Below are positions 18,177 to 25,765 of a stretch of DNA of 64,000 bases, piece after piece (position 1 is the first letter of the stretch; each line of letters begins with the position of its first letter). This DNA comes from Myxococcales bacterium (GTDB lineage Bacteria > Myxococcota_A > Polyangia > Polyangiales > Polyangiaceae). The stretch is from assembly GCA_016703425.1 (NCBI GenBank), contig JADJCA010000013.1, forward strand, positions 310,001-374,000, in the 5' to 3' direction. Both the position numbers and the translations under genes were made by a program. The notes beneath the pieces are model-generated. The model did no database searches. It saw nothing but the letters and a program-made list of their open reading frames with translations, and was not told where the DNA came from.

Positions 18177-18511
18177 AGCCGCACAATCTCGTCGCCACGA
18201 GGATCAGCCTCGCGCAGAGGTCTACCCTTGTACTCAACCCACGCATGGGCGTGCACCATCGGCCCGACGGGCGCTCCCGGCTCAACGCCAACAACGACCG
18301 CCGCGCCATCGAGCAGCGACGTGACGACGAGAGCGCGGCTCAAGCACGTGCCGCTGCCATCGAGGGCATCGGCAAGACGGCGCGCCTCGTCTCCCGAGCG
18401 CAGGCGCGGGAGGAACCGCGAACAAGCGTCAATCATCGCCTTCGCGTCCCGCGGTGCGCGCGTACGAAGGGCAACCTGGGCTAAGAGATGAAGCGCGCGC
18501 ACGCGGATCAC
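18173..18511 (-). CDS. Lasso peptide B2 leader protease (transglutaminase-like)
   Basis: The 112-residue protein resembles the C-terminal catalytic part of McjB (Transglut_core3), which removes the leader peptide of lasso precursors. The catalytic cysteine is in GTCLSRALVVTSLL, the histidine in HAHAWVEYKGRPL, and an acidic residue follows in READPRGDE, giving the expected Cys-His-Asp order. It is a little shorter than usual (about 130-150). It overlaps B1 upstream and the exporter downstream by four bases each. The split B1/B2 form is the common arrangement outside classical McjB proteins. Confidence 0.88.
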   Translation of the reverse strand: MIRVRALHLLAQVALRTRAPRDAKAMIDACSRFLPRLRSGDEARRLADALDGSGTCLSRALVVTSLLDGAAVVVGVEPGAPVGPMVHAHAWVEYKGRPLREADPRGDEIVRL

Positions 18512-18792
18512 GGGGACTTGAGGACGAGGAGTCCGCGGTCGACGAGCTCACCCGCGAGAGCGACGAGATCCGCGAGGAGCCGTTCCCCCGTAACCTCGAA
18601 CATCCCTTCCAGCGACTCCGCGACTTGCCGCGCCGACTTCCCTTGCAGCGCACCGTCCCAAAAGCGAGCGCCGAGGTCATTGAGCCCGAAGTAGTCACCT
18701 CGCTTGAGGTCGACAATGACGGTCTCTCCGTCAAAGGCGCGCGCGTGGACGTCTGCGGCAGCTGCAAAGCGGTCGTCGGGCCCCACGTTCAT
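18508..18792 (-). CDS. Lasso peptide B1 protein (PqqD-type RiPP recognition element)
   Basis: A 94-residue PqqD-like protein. The motif VIVDLKRGDYFGLNDLGARFWD is the classic beta-hairpin and helix of RREs found as lasso B1 proteins, and the C-terminal helices (LLADLVALAGELVDRGLLVL) complete the winged-helix fold. In known systems B1 binds the leader through its YxxP motif and delivers it to B2 and the cyclase. The precursor in this operon carries exactly such a YEAP motif. It overlaps the kinase upstream and B2 downstream by four bases. Confidence 0.9.
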   Translation of the reverse strand: MNVGPDDRFAAAADVHARAFDGETVIVDLKRGDYFGLNDLGARFWDGALQGKSARQVAESLEGMFEVTGERLLADLVALAGELVDRGLLVLKSP

Positions 18793-19568
18793 GCGAGTCT
18801 CTCCAAGAGGTCCAAGGTCAGATCGATCGATTCGCCGAGGCGTTCAAGGGCCCGCGGACGCACGAGAGAGTAGATCGGAACGGCCGACGCTAGGCGTTCC
18901 AGTTGCTCGATTTCGCGCATCTGCACGGCCGGGTCGTCGATGACGAAACGCACAACAGCTGGCACGAGTCCCGCGAGGACGGCAACGCCTCGGATTCGTT
19001 CCAGCGTCGGCCGCTGGACGTCACCGAACGCGGGAACGACGAGGAGGCGCAAGGGCGCTCCCTCTGCGACCCGCGGTGGCGAAGCTGCGCTCTTGTACTC
19101 GCCCGGCGGCAAGTTGAAAGCTGCCCGCGCATCAGGCAAGAGCCAACTCACGTGCTCCGTCGCCTTAACGAACACGCCGCCGTCCTGAAACTCGATGGCC
19201 AACGTATCGTCCGCGAGGAATGCCGCCCGAGGCCTCCTCGCGAGCGCAGCGGCGAACGTCGACTTTCCGTCCCCACTTCGCCCTACCATCGCGACGGCAA
19301 CGTCGCCGATCTGAGCTGCGGCGCCGTGGAGCGTCAGCTTCGCCTCCAGGTGCCGGAGAAGCGCTCGCGCGAGGCTGGTCTCCACCTTGGCGACAATCTC
19401 GGACTCGGCGCCTGGTGCAGCTTCGAATGAACTTGTGCCGCGTTGTGGATCGGCGCGAAGTGTTCCGACGCCCGGCCAATCGGCAATGAGTCGATCGCCT
19501 TCGCGCCCGATGCGAAAGCGCAGCTCGCCGTTTTCTGCATACTCCGAGAGCCAAAGAGGCGGCGTCAT
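18789..19568 (-). CDS. HPr-kinase-like kinase of the lasso operon
   Basis: The ATG at 19568 overlaps the cyclase stop (ATGA), giving 259 residues. The P-loop GRSGDGKST is at about 96-104, inside a typical HPr kinase C-terminal domain (LTLHGAAAQIGDVAVAMVGRSG then FLADDTLAIEF). Proteins of this type in paeninodin-like lasso operons phosphorylate the side chain of the C-terminal serine of the precursor core. The conserved aspartates in LADD could bind metal and act in catalysis. No HPr phosphotransfer system is nearby, so a lasso-tailoring role is much more likely than sugar regulation. It overlaps B1 by four bases. Confidence 0.85.
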   Translation of the reverse strand: MTPPLWLSEYAENGELRFRIGREGDRLIADWPGVGTLRADPQRGTSSFEAAPGAESEIVAKVETSLARALLRHLEAKLTLHGAAAQIGDVAVAMVGRSGDGKSTFAAALARRPRAAFLADDTLAIEFQDGGVFVKATEHVSWLLPDARAAFNLPPGEYKSAASPPRVAEGAPLRLLVVPAFGDVQRPTLERIRGVAVLAGLVPAVVRFVIDDPAVQMREIEQLERLASAVPIYSLVRPRALERLGESIDLTLDLLERLA

Positions 19569-21020
19569 GGCGCCCCCTTGCGGTCCTCGTTCGCGAGGAA
19601 CGCCTCGACGGACAACATCGACCAAATGCGAGACCAGTCGCGCGTCGGTCCTAGCGGATCGTTGGCGAGCGCCCAAAACTCAGCCTCGAATCGTCTTGGC
19701 TCGACGAGACCGAGATCCGCGCAGCGCGAAACTGGCGCCAAGTCGCGAAAGGCCGCGAAGCCGCCGCCCGCCTCGACAGCGGCAAGCATGGCGCCCTCGT
19801 GCTCAAACTTGTCGGGTCGCAAGCGGACCGAGTCGGGGACCAGGCCGCGCACGCTCTCGCGCAGGAGGCCGCGCATCTGGCCATTCTGAGCGAGCTCGTA
19901 AGGCTCGAGCGCGGCCACGAAGTCGAGCACCGCCGCGTCGATGAGCGGCTGCGCGAAGCGTATTCCTGCGAGCCTCTCGAGCCCGACGCGAAGCGCGGCG
20001 ATTTCCGCGAAACGTGCGGTTCGCATGAAACCTAGTTGGCGCTCCGCGGCGGACCGCGGCGCAACCTCATCGGCCAGGGCCATCAAGTGGGCACGAAGCA
20101 CTCGTCCCGCCCAAGGCACACGCCGCAGAATTCGACGCCGCCTCACCGCCACGCGCAACGGTTTTGGCGCGCGGTCCGCAAGGGCGGGGCGGACAAGGAA
20201 TTCGAACACACGGCGGGGCTTCGAGTAGCCCCACGAAGGCTCAAAAGTAGCCGCGTAGGAAGCGCTTCGTGCGAGACCTTCGCGGCGAATCGCGGCACCG
20301 AACGCAGGGACGCCGCCGAAGATGAAGTCGCCCTCGGTACCGTCGAGGGCAACTTCGGCGCCCAGGTCCTTCGCGGCAAACGCTAGGGGCGTGGTCATAC
20401 GGAGAACTCGGCCAAGGGCATGGAGCCGAGTCGAGGAGGAACGCTGAGCGCAGGTAGGCGCCCCCCAACGCGGGCGGCACCAGCACAGGCTTCAAGCCCA
20501 GGGCCTTGGCCAGGACCGCAAGGTGCGGTCGGTCATCGCCGGGGCCGCCACAGTCGAGCGCTACCGGGACGACGTCGTCGATGCCACGCTCCTTGGCTAC
20601 TTCGTTCGCGAGCGCGAGGATGACGGACGAATCCACTCCCCCGCCGCCGAACACGGCAACACGCCGAGCGTTGCCCATCGCGCGCGCCACAGCCCCTTTC
20701 ACGGCTTCACGCAGCAAGCGGGCCTGCGACGATCGCGCCGGCGCGCGGCCAAGCGTACGAGTTGGCGCAACGGTCGCGTAGTGCAAAAGACGGCCGTCAA
20801 ACTGTCCGCCGAGACCTGGCCGGACACGCCCAATGGCCTGGAACGGCGTGCGGTCCACCACGCCGCTCGTGTCGAGGGCCACCACGCCCGCAAGGCGCCG
20901 CACGTCGATGGGTCCGCGCGGCGACTCGAGGAGCGCGGTCAGACTTCGGTCCACGCGCCCGTCACGAAACCGTAGGTACCGCGGGTCAGCACCAGCGGGC
21001 TCGGGAGCAAAACGCAACAC
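19565..21020 (-). pseudogene. Lasso cyclase (asparagine-synthetase-like), frameshifted
   Basis: Two adjacent frames together give one Asn-synthetase-like C protein, which in lasso systems adenylates the ring Asp/Glu and closes the macrolactam. Frame one (GTG 21020 down to about 20423) carries the PP-loop FGGGGVDSSVILALANE and ends at LLDSAP. Frame two (from about 20398 down to 19565) resumes with MTTPLAFAAKDLGAEVALDG and TEGDFIFGG. Between them a third frame reads MPLAEFSV, so one reconstruction is DSAP-MPLAEFSV-MTTPL with two missing bases at about 20420 and 20398; a single one-base insertion also restores the frame. The whole would be about 490 residues. The first Ser of SGGxDSS is Gly and the usual GDE is GDF. 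There is no recognisable glutaminase domain: only about 120 residues precede the PP-loop, instead of over 200. It overlaps the kinase gene (ATGA). The 69 bp separating it from the precursor gene hold nothing else. Confidence 0.82.
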
Positions 21021-21089
21021 GCTTGTCAGCCGTTGTCGGCAGCCGGTTACGGGCGGGAGGAAGTGTGCCGACCAGCGTCGTCGCGCCGA

Positions 21090-21569
21090 CTAGGCGCGCT
21101 TGAGAGCCGCGAGCTCCGCTTCGAGCCGCCGAATGCTGGCCTGCTGCTCCTGAACGACGGCCGCCAGCGCGGTGGCGAACGCGTAGACGTCAACGACCTT
21201 CTCCTCGGGACGGACGAACGCCGCCTCCGGCGAGTCTTCGATGATGAAGCCGAAGTGTCGGCCCGGGGCCTCACCCACCTCGGCGCGGTAGTTGTACGTC
21301 GCGAGGCGAAGGCCGAGAACGTCCGAAGCGACGCGGGTTCGTTCCTCTGCCGTGAGGTAGTGGATCGCTTCCTTCGCGTCACGCGTGGACGACTTTGCGC
21401 CCGAAGCGGAGAATTTGTCGCCCTTGCCGCCGGTCCCGCCGAGCGTGAGCGCACGCACGGAGCCCAGGTGACGAAGCCGCGGAGCCTCATAGGCCCGTTT
21501 GGACGTCTCGTTCGAAACGGTCTCGTTCGAAGCCCCACCCACCGAGCCCACCTTCTTCTCCACGTCCAT
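21090..21569 (-). CDS. Lasso-precursor-like leader and core fused to Peptidase_S74 intramolecular chaperone domain
   Basis: A 159-residue protein in the precursor position of the lasso operon. Residues 27-43 (YEAPRLRHLGSVRALTL) follow the lasso leader rule: YxxP (Tyr27, Pro30), Leu32, Gly36 and penultimate Thr42. The core would start at Gly44: GGTGGKGDKFSASGAKS, placing Asp51 at ring position 8. From about residue 60 the sequence reads as an S74 intramolecular chaperone domain: SSTRDAKEAI resembles the SDxRxK start, with Ser61 and Lys66 five residues apart as in known autocleaving dyads. Then TYNYRAE, HFGFIIEDSPEAAFVR, VDVYAFATALAAVVQEQQ and a C-terminal coiled coil ending ELAALKRA. ATG 21569 is preceded by AGGAG and GAGG. 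A short inverted repeat, CGCTT-TC-AAGCG at 21610-21621, lies in the 138-bp gap upstream. The role as precursor is inference from leader and context; the S74 call is by motif only. Confidence 0.8.
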   Translation of the reverse strand: MDVEKKVGSVGGASNETVSNETSKRAYEAPRLRHLGSVRALTLGGTGGKGDKFSASGAKSSTRDAKEAIHYLTAEERTRVASDVLGLRLATYNYRAEVGEAPGRHFGFIIEDSPEAAFVRPEEKVVDVYAFATALAAVVQEQQASIRRLEAELAALKRA

Positions 21570-21707
21570 CGAGTCCTCAATTCTCCTGCGCCCGCCAAGC
21601 TTCAGCGCCCGCTTTCAAGCGTTTGGTGCACCGCCGTGAACCACATTCAGGCCGCGCGAGAGAACAGGAGAGCACGGGAGCCGCCCGAGGGCAACCCCTC
21701 CCCGAGT

Positions 21708-22547
21708 TTAGGCAAGTCCACGCAATCTCATAAAATCTCTGACGAATCTAGCGACCGCAAGGCTCCCAGAGGAGAGGACGTTGCCGGGCGTGTCGCCCAC
21801 GAGGCGAACCACGAGAAACGACAGCCTCTCGGAGCGGCCCGCGAAATCCACAATGGTGCGCGAGACGGCCGCCGCGAGGAGCTGCTCCGCCGCGGAAGCA
21901 GCGCAAGCATCACGGTATCTTTCCCAGGCGCGGTCCTCGGCGGCGAGGTGCGTGAACGTCAGGAGCCCCACGCGTCGCAGCTCATAGGCTGCGAGACGGG
22001 CCGCCAAGTCACGGGGCTCCAGGCCGCCGAAGCGCTCCATCAAGCCGAGGTCAGCGCGAATGTTCGGGCTGCCGAAGTTTCCAAGGGAGTCCTTCGCATA
22101 GTTGGCCACCGTGAAGACAGCGGCGTCGAGCGTGTCAGGGACCAAGACTCGGGAGCCAAAGGCCGCCCGGTCAACGCGAGCGTGCGAACGGAGCGCATCT
22201 CGTCCCAGGGAACCAAACCGTGGCGGCAGGACGCGCTTGTGCAAGTCCACGTGCGCACCCGTCTCGCGGTCCGTAAGCCAATGGGCCGACACATTTGTGT
22301 CGTCGAGGTGCCAGCGCGACAGTGCACGAATGCGCGCCCCAGCTCGCTCGAAGCTCCCGCTCAAGACGAGCGCGTCGGCATCCCTCGCGAATCGATAGTC
22401 GGGTGATGGCGCAACGCAGAAGCTCAAGTGGAGGCCCTTGAACACGAGCAGCGTTACGTCGACGGCGGCTAGATCTTCGGCGAGGGCGATGACCGCCGCG
22501 CGACCGCGCTCAGCCTGCACCCAGTTCGTCGCACGCTCGGCGTCCAC
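21708..22547 (-). CDS. Lasso-operon nucleotidyltransferase-fold protein
   Basis: The 279-residue protein matches the NTP_transf_5-type family often found in lasso operons together with the HPr-like kinase. The segment LLVFKGLHLSFCVAPSPDYRFARDADALVL holds the GxS-replacing KG and the two acidic residues (RDADAL) expected for metal binding, and AHVDLHKRV supplies a third acidic residue. The rest is alpha-helical. In other lasso operons such proteins are reported to act in tailoring, but their exact reaction is not settled to my knowledge. It is the first gene of the operon, so the promoter should lie in 22548-22666, shared with the divergent TerB-like gene. Confidence 0.83.
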   Translation of the reverse strand: MDAERATNWVQAERGRAAVIALAEDLAAVDVTLLVFKGLHLSFCVAPSPDYRFARDADALVLSGSFERAGARIRALSRWHLDDTNVSAHWLTDRETGAHVDLHKRVLPPRFGSLGRDALRSHARVDRAAFGSRVLVPDTLDAAVFTVANYAKDSLGNFGSPNIRADLGLMERFGGLEPRDLAARLAAYELRRVGLLTFTHLAAEDRAWERYRDACAASAAEQLLAAAVSRTIVDFAGRSERLSFLVVRLVGDTPGNVLSSGSLAVARFVRDFMRLRGLA

Positions 22548-22666
22548 GAGAGGAGAATAGCGGACGCTTCACCTCCCCTCCTCTCGATCGCCCCGGCCCC
22601 CGTTGACATCGTCGCCGATGCCGCGCGACGCTGCCGGCTCGACAGTCAGAAACACGGAGGAATTCG

Positions 22667-23101
22667 ATGGGTCTCTTCAGCCGGATCTTGGGAACGCAGC
22701 CGCAGAAAAAGGCTTCCGATGACGTGCTCCTCTTGCACTCGATGATGCTCATGGCGTGCGCCGATGGCGTCTTGGAAGGCGCGGAGGCCGCGACGCTCGA
22801 AGCCTTCATCAACACGCTGCCCGAATTTCGCGAGGCGGACTTCGATGAGCAGATGATCCAGGCGAAGAAGATCGCCGCGAAGTTCAAGGACTCGAAGGAA
22901 GCCGTTCGCGCGCTCACCGACATCTCGAGCGAAGCCGTCCGCAAGAAGGCCTTCATCCTCGCAGCGGACATCGCCCTCGCGTCCGGAGACATCGACGAGC
23001 GCGAAGAGGAGCTCCTCGGAGCCATGCAGCGCGTCCTCAACATTGACGACGCGCTCGCGCAGAAGGTCGTCGAGGTCCTCGCGCTCAAGTACGCGCAGTA
23101 A
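22667..23101 (+). CDS. TerB-family (tellurite-resistance-like) protein
   Basis: A 144-residue all-helical protein with the TerB-like signature: DVLLLHSMMLMACADGVLEGAEAATLEAFI and a second copy around FILAADIALASGDIDEREEELLGAMQRVLNIDD. The acidic loops ADGVLEG and SGDIDERE could bind divalent cations, as suggested for the family. A GGAGG site lies about 6 nt before ATG 22667, and TTGACA at 22603-22608 could be a -35 box, although no clear -10 follows. It diverges from the lasso operon. The following M48 peptidase carries a related domain, hinting at a shared function. The tellurite link is only a family name. Confidence 0.82.
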   Translation: MGLFSRILGTQPQKKASDDVLLLHSMMLMACADGVLEGAEAATLEAFINTLPEFREADFDEQMIQAKKIAAKFKDSKEAVRALTDISSEAVRKKAFILAADIALASGDIDEREEELLGAMQRVLNIDDALAQKVVEVLALKYAQ

Positions 23102-23130
23102 GGGGCGCCACAGAGTTCATTTTTCTCGCG

Positions 23131-23147
23131 GGCCCGACCTTCGGGCC
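23131..23147 (+). terminator. Short GC hairpin after the TerB-like gene
   Basis: GGCCCGA (23131-23137) and TCGGGCC (23141-23147) pair perfectly around a three-base loop, 30 nt after the stop codon. A further GGGCCCGC follows and could extend or compete with the stem. The T-run (TTTTT, 23120-23124) lies before rather than after the stem as read on this strand, so termination efficiency is uncertain. Confidence 0.4.
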
Positions 23148-23174
23148 GGGCCCGCCTTGCCGCGCGAGTGACCC

Positions 23175-24422
23175 ATGCCCGTCGACTTGACCGTTCTCCA
23201 GGCACGCCGCGACCGGACCCTCCGTGAACACCTGTCGAAAGACCGGGGCGTCGGGAAGGCCATGGAGCTGTTCCGCGAAAAGGCGAGCGGCTACGGCTTC
23301 CGCCACCGTCGGGACCTCCTGGCCGGTGCCCTTCGGCTGAACCGCTCGATGGCGCCAACGGTGTCAGCGGCGCTGGCCGAATGCCGCGAGATCCTCGGCG
23401 TCACGACGCCCATCGAGGTTTTCGTTCGGCCCGACGCCATGTTCGGCGCGTTCGCCGCGAAGAACCCGGCAGGCCCCGTCATGATCGGCCTCACGTCTCG
23501 GCTCATCGAGAGTTTCTCGCCGACGGAGCTGAAGTTCGTCATCGGTCACGAGCTCGGGCACGTCGCCTTCGATCACTTCGGCATTCCGATGCCCATCACG
23601 GCCACCATCGAGGACGTCGGCGGTGCGCTCGTCTCGCGACCGACGCAGCTCGAGCTCTTCGTCTGGTGCCGCGCCGCCGAGGTGAGCGCCGACCGCGCCG
23701 GCTTCGTGTGCGCGCGTGATGAAGAAGTTGCGACGCGGGCCTTCTTCAAGCTTGCCAGCGGCGTTGCGACCGACGTGATCCGGCCCGACCTCGGCGCCTT
23801 CGTCAAACAGGTCGAGTCCATCGCTTCGGCCCCGGCGGCGCGCGTCGAAGATCGCGACGATGACGACATGCTCGATTGCTTCTCCACGCACCCGTACACG
23901 CCCTCGCGGGTGCGGGCGCTCTTGGCGTTCGCACGCTCGACGACGTATCGCTCTCTCACCGGCCTCGGTAAGGGCGACGTCGACGCCGCGGCCCTCGAGG
24001 CCGTTGTCGAGCGCGATCTCGCGCTCATGGAGCCGACCTACTTGGAGGAGAAGGGACCGACCTCGGACCTCATGCGTCGCCTCCTCTATTGCGCCGGCGT
24101 GTCGGTCGCCGCGGTGACCGGAGGGATTTCCGACGTCGAACAGTCGGCGCTTCGAGCCCTCCTCGGCGAGCGTGAGTCGCAGGCGCCTTCGAAGCTGGAC
24201 GACGTGAAGCGCGAGCTTGAAGAGAAGCTCGACGTCGCCAACCGCGAAGTGGCGCTGGCGGGCCGGATGCAGCTCGTTCAGCACCTCACCGTCATCGCGG
24301 CCGCCGACGGCGTCGTCGACCGCGAAGAGCACGCGGAGATCAGCCGCATCTCGGGTCGCCTCGGCGTCGATGCGCGGATCGTCGAGGAGACGCTGCGCGG
24401 CGCCGCGGCGCCGATGGACTGA
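23175..24422 (+). CDS. M48-family zinc metallopeptidase with C-terminal TerB-like domain
   Basis: The 415-residue protein has the zinc motif HELGH in FVIGHELGHVAFDHFG (about 125-129), and the third ligand is expected in CRAAEVSADRAGFVCAR, where the glutamate sits in the helix ExxxDR. There are no membrane helices, so unlike HtpX it should be soluble. From about residue 290 onward a second domain begins, with SVAAVTGGISDVEQSALRALLGE and a TerB-like repeat IAAADGVVDREEHAEISRISGRLGVD at the end, similar in layout to the separate protein just upstream. The pair probably acts in one pathway. The substrate is unknown. Confidence 0.88.
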   Translation: MPVDLTVLQARRDRTLREHLSKDRGVGKAMELFREKASGYGFRHRRDLLAGALRLNRSMAPTVSAALAECREILGVTTPIEVFVRPDAMFGAFAAKNPAGPVMIGLTSRLIESFSPTELKFVIGHELGHVAFDHFGIPMPITATIEDVGGALVSRPTQLELFVWCRAAEVSADRAGFVCARDEEVATRAFFKLASGVATDVIRPDLGAFVKQVESIASAPAARVEDRDDDDMLDCFSTHPYTPSRVRALLAFARSTTYRSLTGLGKGDVDAAALEAVVERDLALMEPTYLEEKGPTSDLMRRLLYCAGVSVAAVTGGISDVEQSALRALLGERESQAPSKLDDVKRELEEKLDVANREVALAGRMQLVQHLTVIAAADGVVDREEHAEISRISGRLGVDARIVEETLRGAAAPMD

Positions 24423-24453
24423 CGCAATCCACTCATTTTGAGTGACCTCAAGG

Positions 24454-24470
24454 CACATCAAATCGATGTG
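24454..24470. promoter_or_regulatory. Palindrome upstream of the pirin gene, possible operator
   Basis: CACATC (24454-24459) and GATGTG (24465-24470) are exact reverse complements separated by AAATC. The palindrome sits 68 bp before the pirin ATG in an unusually AT-rich patch (24435-24510) for this genome, which includes GTAAATTTGG. A repressor or activator site is plausible; no nearby regulator gene identifies the binder. Confidence 0.4.
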
Positions 24471-24537
24471 ATCAGTCTGAATTTGACGTAAATTTGGGCG
24501 TAATTCATTGGCACCGAGTGTGCGTCCTAGAGGAGCC

Positions 24538-25236
24538 ATGATCGCCATCCGCAAAGCCACCGATCGGGGCCACGCCAACCACGGCTGGCTCGACTCGCAC
24601 CACACGTTCTCCTTCGCCGACTACTACGACCCGGCCCACATGGGCTTCCGCTCCTTGCGCGTCATCAACGATGACCGCGTCCAACCGGGCATGGGCTTCG
24701 GGACCCATCCTCACAAGGACATGGAGATCATCTCGTACGTCCTCGAAGGCGCGCTCCAACACCGGGACTCGATGGGCACGGGCTCCATCATTCGCCCCGG
24801 CGACGTGCAGCGCATGAGCGCGGGCAGCGGCGTGACTCACAGCGAGTTCAACGCCTCGAAGTCCGACCTTGTTCACTTCCTGCAAATCTGGATCATGCCC
24901 GCTGAGCGCGGCATCAAGCCGAGCTACGAGCAGAAGACGTTCACGGCCGACGACAAGCGCGGCCGCTTGCGCCTTGTAGCTTCACCCGACGGCGCCGACG
25001 GCAGCGTCACGGTTCACCAAGACGTGCGCCTTTACGCCACGGTTCTCGGCAGCGGCGAGTCGATCGCGCACGCCTTGGCGAGCGGGCGCCACGCCTACGT
25101 GCACGTCGCCGCCGGCGAGGTGGAACTCAACGGGCAGCCGCTCGGCGAAGGGGACGGCGCTCGCGTGAGTGAGGAGGCGGCGCTTCTGCTGAAAGGAGTC
25201 CGCCACGCCGACGTGCTCGTCTTCGATTTGGTGTGA
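24538..25236 (+). CDS. Pirin-family (cupin) protein, YhhW type
   Basis: A 232-residue bicupin. ATG 24538 is chosen because AGAGGAG lies just upstream and the protein then starts MIAIRKATDRGHANHGWLDSHHTFSFADYYDPAHMGFRSLRVINDD, the canonical pirin start. Metal ligands are in GTHPHKDMEIISYVLEG and the second-strand histidine and glutamate in MSAGSGVTHSEFN. Bacterial YhhW-type pirins have quercetinase activity in vitro, but a physiological substrate is not settled. The gene is preceded by an AT-rich region with a palindrome. Confidence 0.93.
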   Translation: MIAIRKATDRGHANHGWLDSHHTFSFADYYDPAHMGFRSLRVINDDRVQPGMGFGTHPHKDMEIISYVLEGALQHRDSMGTGSIIRPGDVQRMSAGSGVTHSEFNASKSDLVHFLQIWIMPAERGIKPSYEQKTFTADDKRGRLRLVASPDGADGSVTVHQDVRLYATVLGSGESIAHALASGRHAYVHVAAGEVELNGQPLGEGDGARVSEEAALLLKGVRHADVLVFDLV

Positions 25237-25253
25237 GCGTCTGGTGCGAGCGC

Positions 25254-25706
25254 CTACGGACAGCCCTGCATCACGGAGGCTTCACCGACGGACGTGTCGC
25301 GAGCGTACTCGAAGCGCCCCGTCTCGAGGAACGCGTCGCTCGTGAGGCGGCTGCCGTCGGAGGTCATGCCTACGGATTGTTCGACGACTCGTCCGGCTTG
25401 GTCCTGCTCAGTGGTCACGCCGTTCCCTGCGACAACCGTCTTTTTGAGCGTGGCTTTGAGCGCTGCACCTCCACCGCCTTCATAACTGAAGCACGTACGC
25501 TCGGTGATCTCGCCCTGCGACGCCGTGCGCTTCGAGAGCCGGGCGCCCTTGCCGGACGCGAAGGCCAAGGTCACCGTGACCGGCGTGGCCCCCGAGGCGT
25601 CGCTCCGCGTGAACACGCCGGTCGGTGCGGCAAGCCCCGTCGCCGCGTCGGAGCTACAGGCTAGGAGCGGTAACGCCAGAAAGAAGAACGTCGAGCGCGT
25701 CGTCAT
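25254..25706 (-). CDS. Small lipoprotein of unknown function
   Basis: The ATG at 25706 gives a clear lipoprotein signal: MTTRSTFFFLALPLLACSSDA with the lipobox LLAC, Cys17. The mature part is about 134 residues and beta-rich, with a pattern GRFEYARD, VTVTLAFASGKGARLSKRT and ETGRFEYAR. Two further cysteines (ERTCFSYEGG and the C-terminal QGCP) could form a disulfide. It converges with the pirin gene, leaving 17 bp between the stops. No family is recognised. Confidence 0.75.
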   Translation of the reverse strand: MTTRSTFFFLALPLLACSSDAATGLAAPTGVFTRSDASGATPVTVTLAFASGKGARLSKRTASQGEITERTCFSYEGGGGAALKATLKKTVVAGNGVTTEQDQAGRVVEQSVGMTSDGSRLTSDAFLETGRFEYARDTSVGEASVMQGCP

Positions 25707-25765
25707 GGGAGGCGTTGCTATCGCCGCCCGCCGCCGAGCGCAAGGCCCGCTCGCCGAGACGCGCC

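Noticed and set aside
21033..22406. 457-residue plus-strand frame over the lasso precursor and nucleotidyltransferase genes
   Set aside because: No domain or signal; it crosses two well-supported minus-strand genes.
22603..22640. Sigma-70-like promoter with TTGACA for the TerB-like gene
   Set aside because: The -35 box is good but no matching -10 follows at the right spacing, so it is only mentioned in the gene entry.
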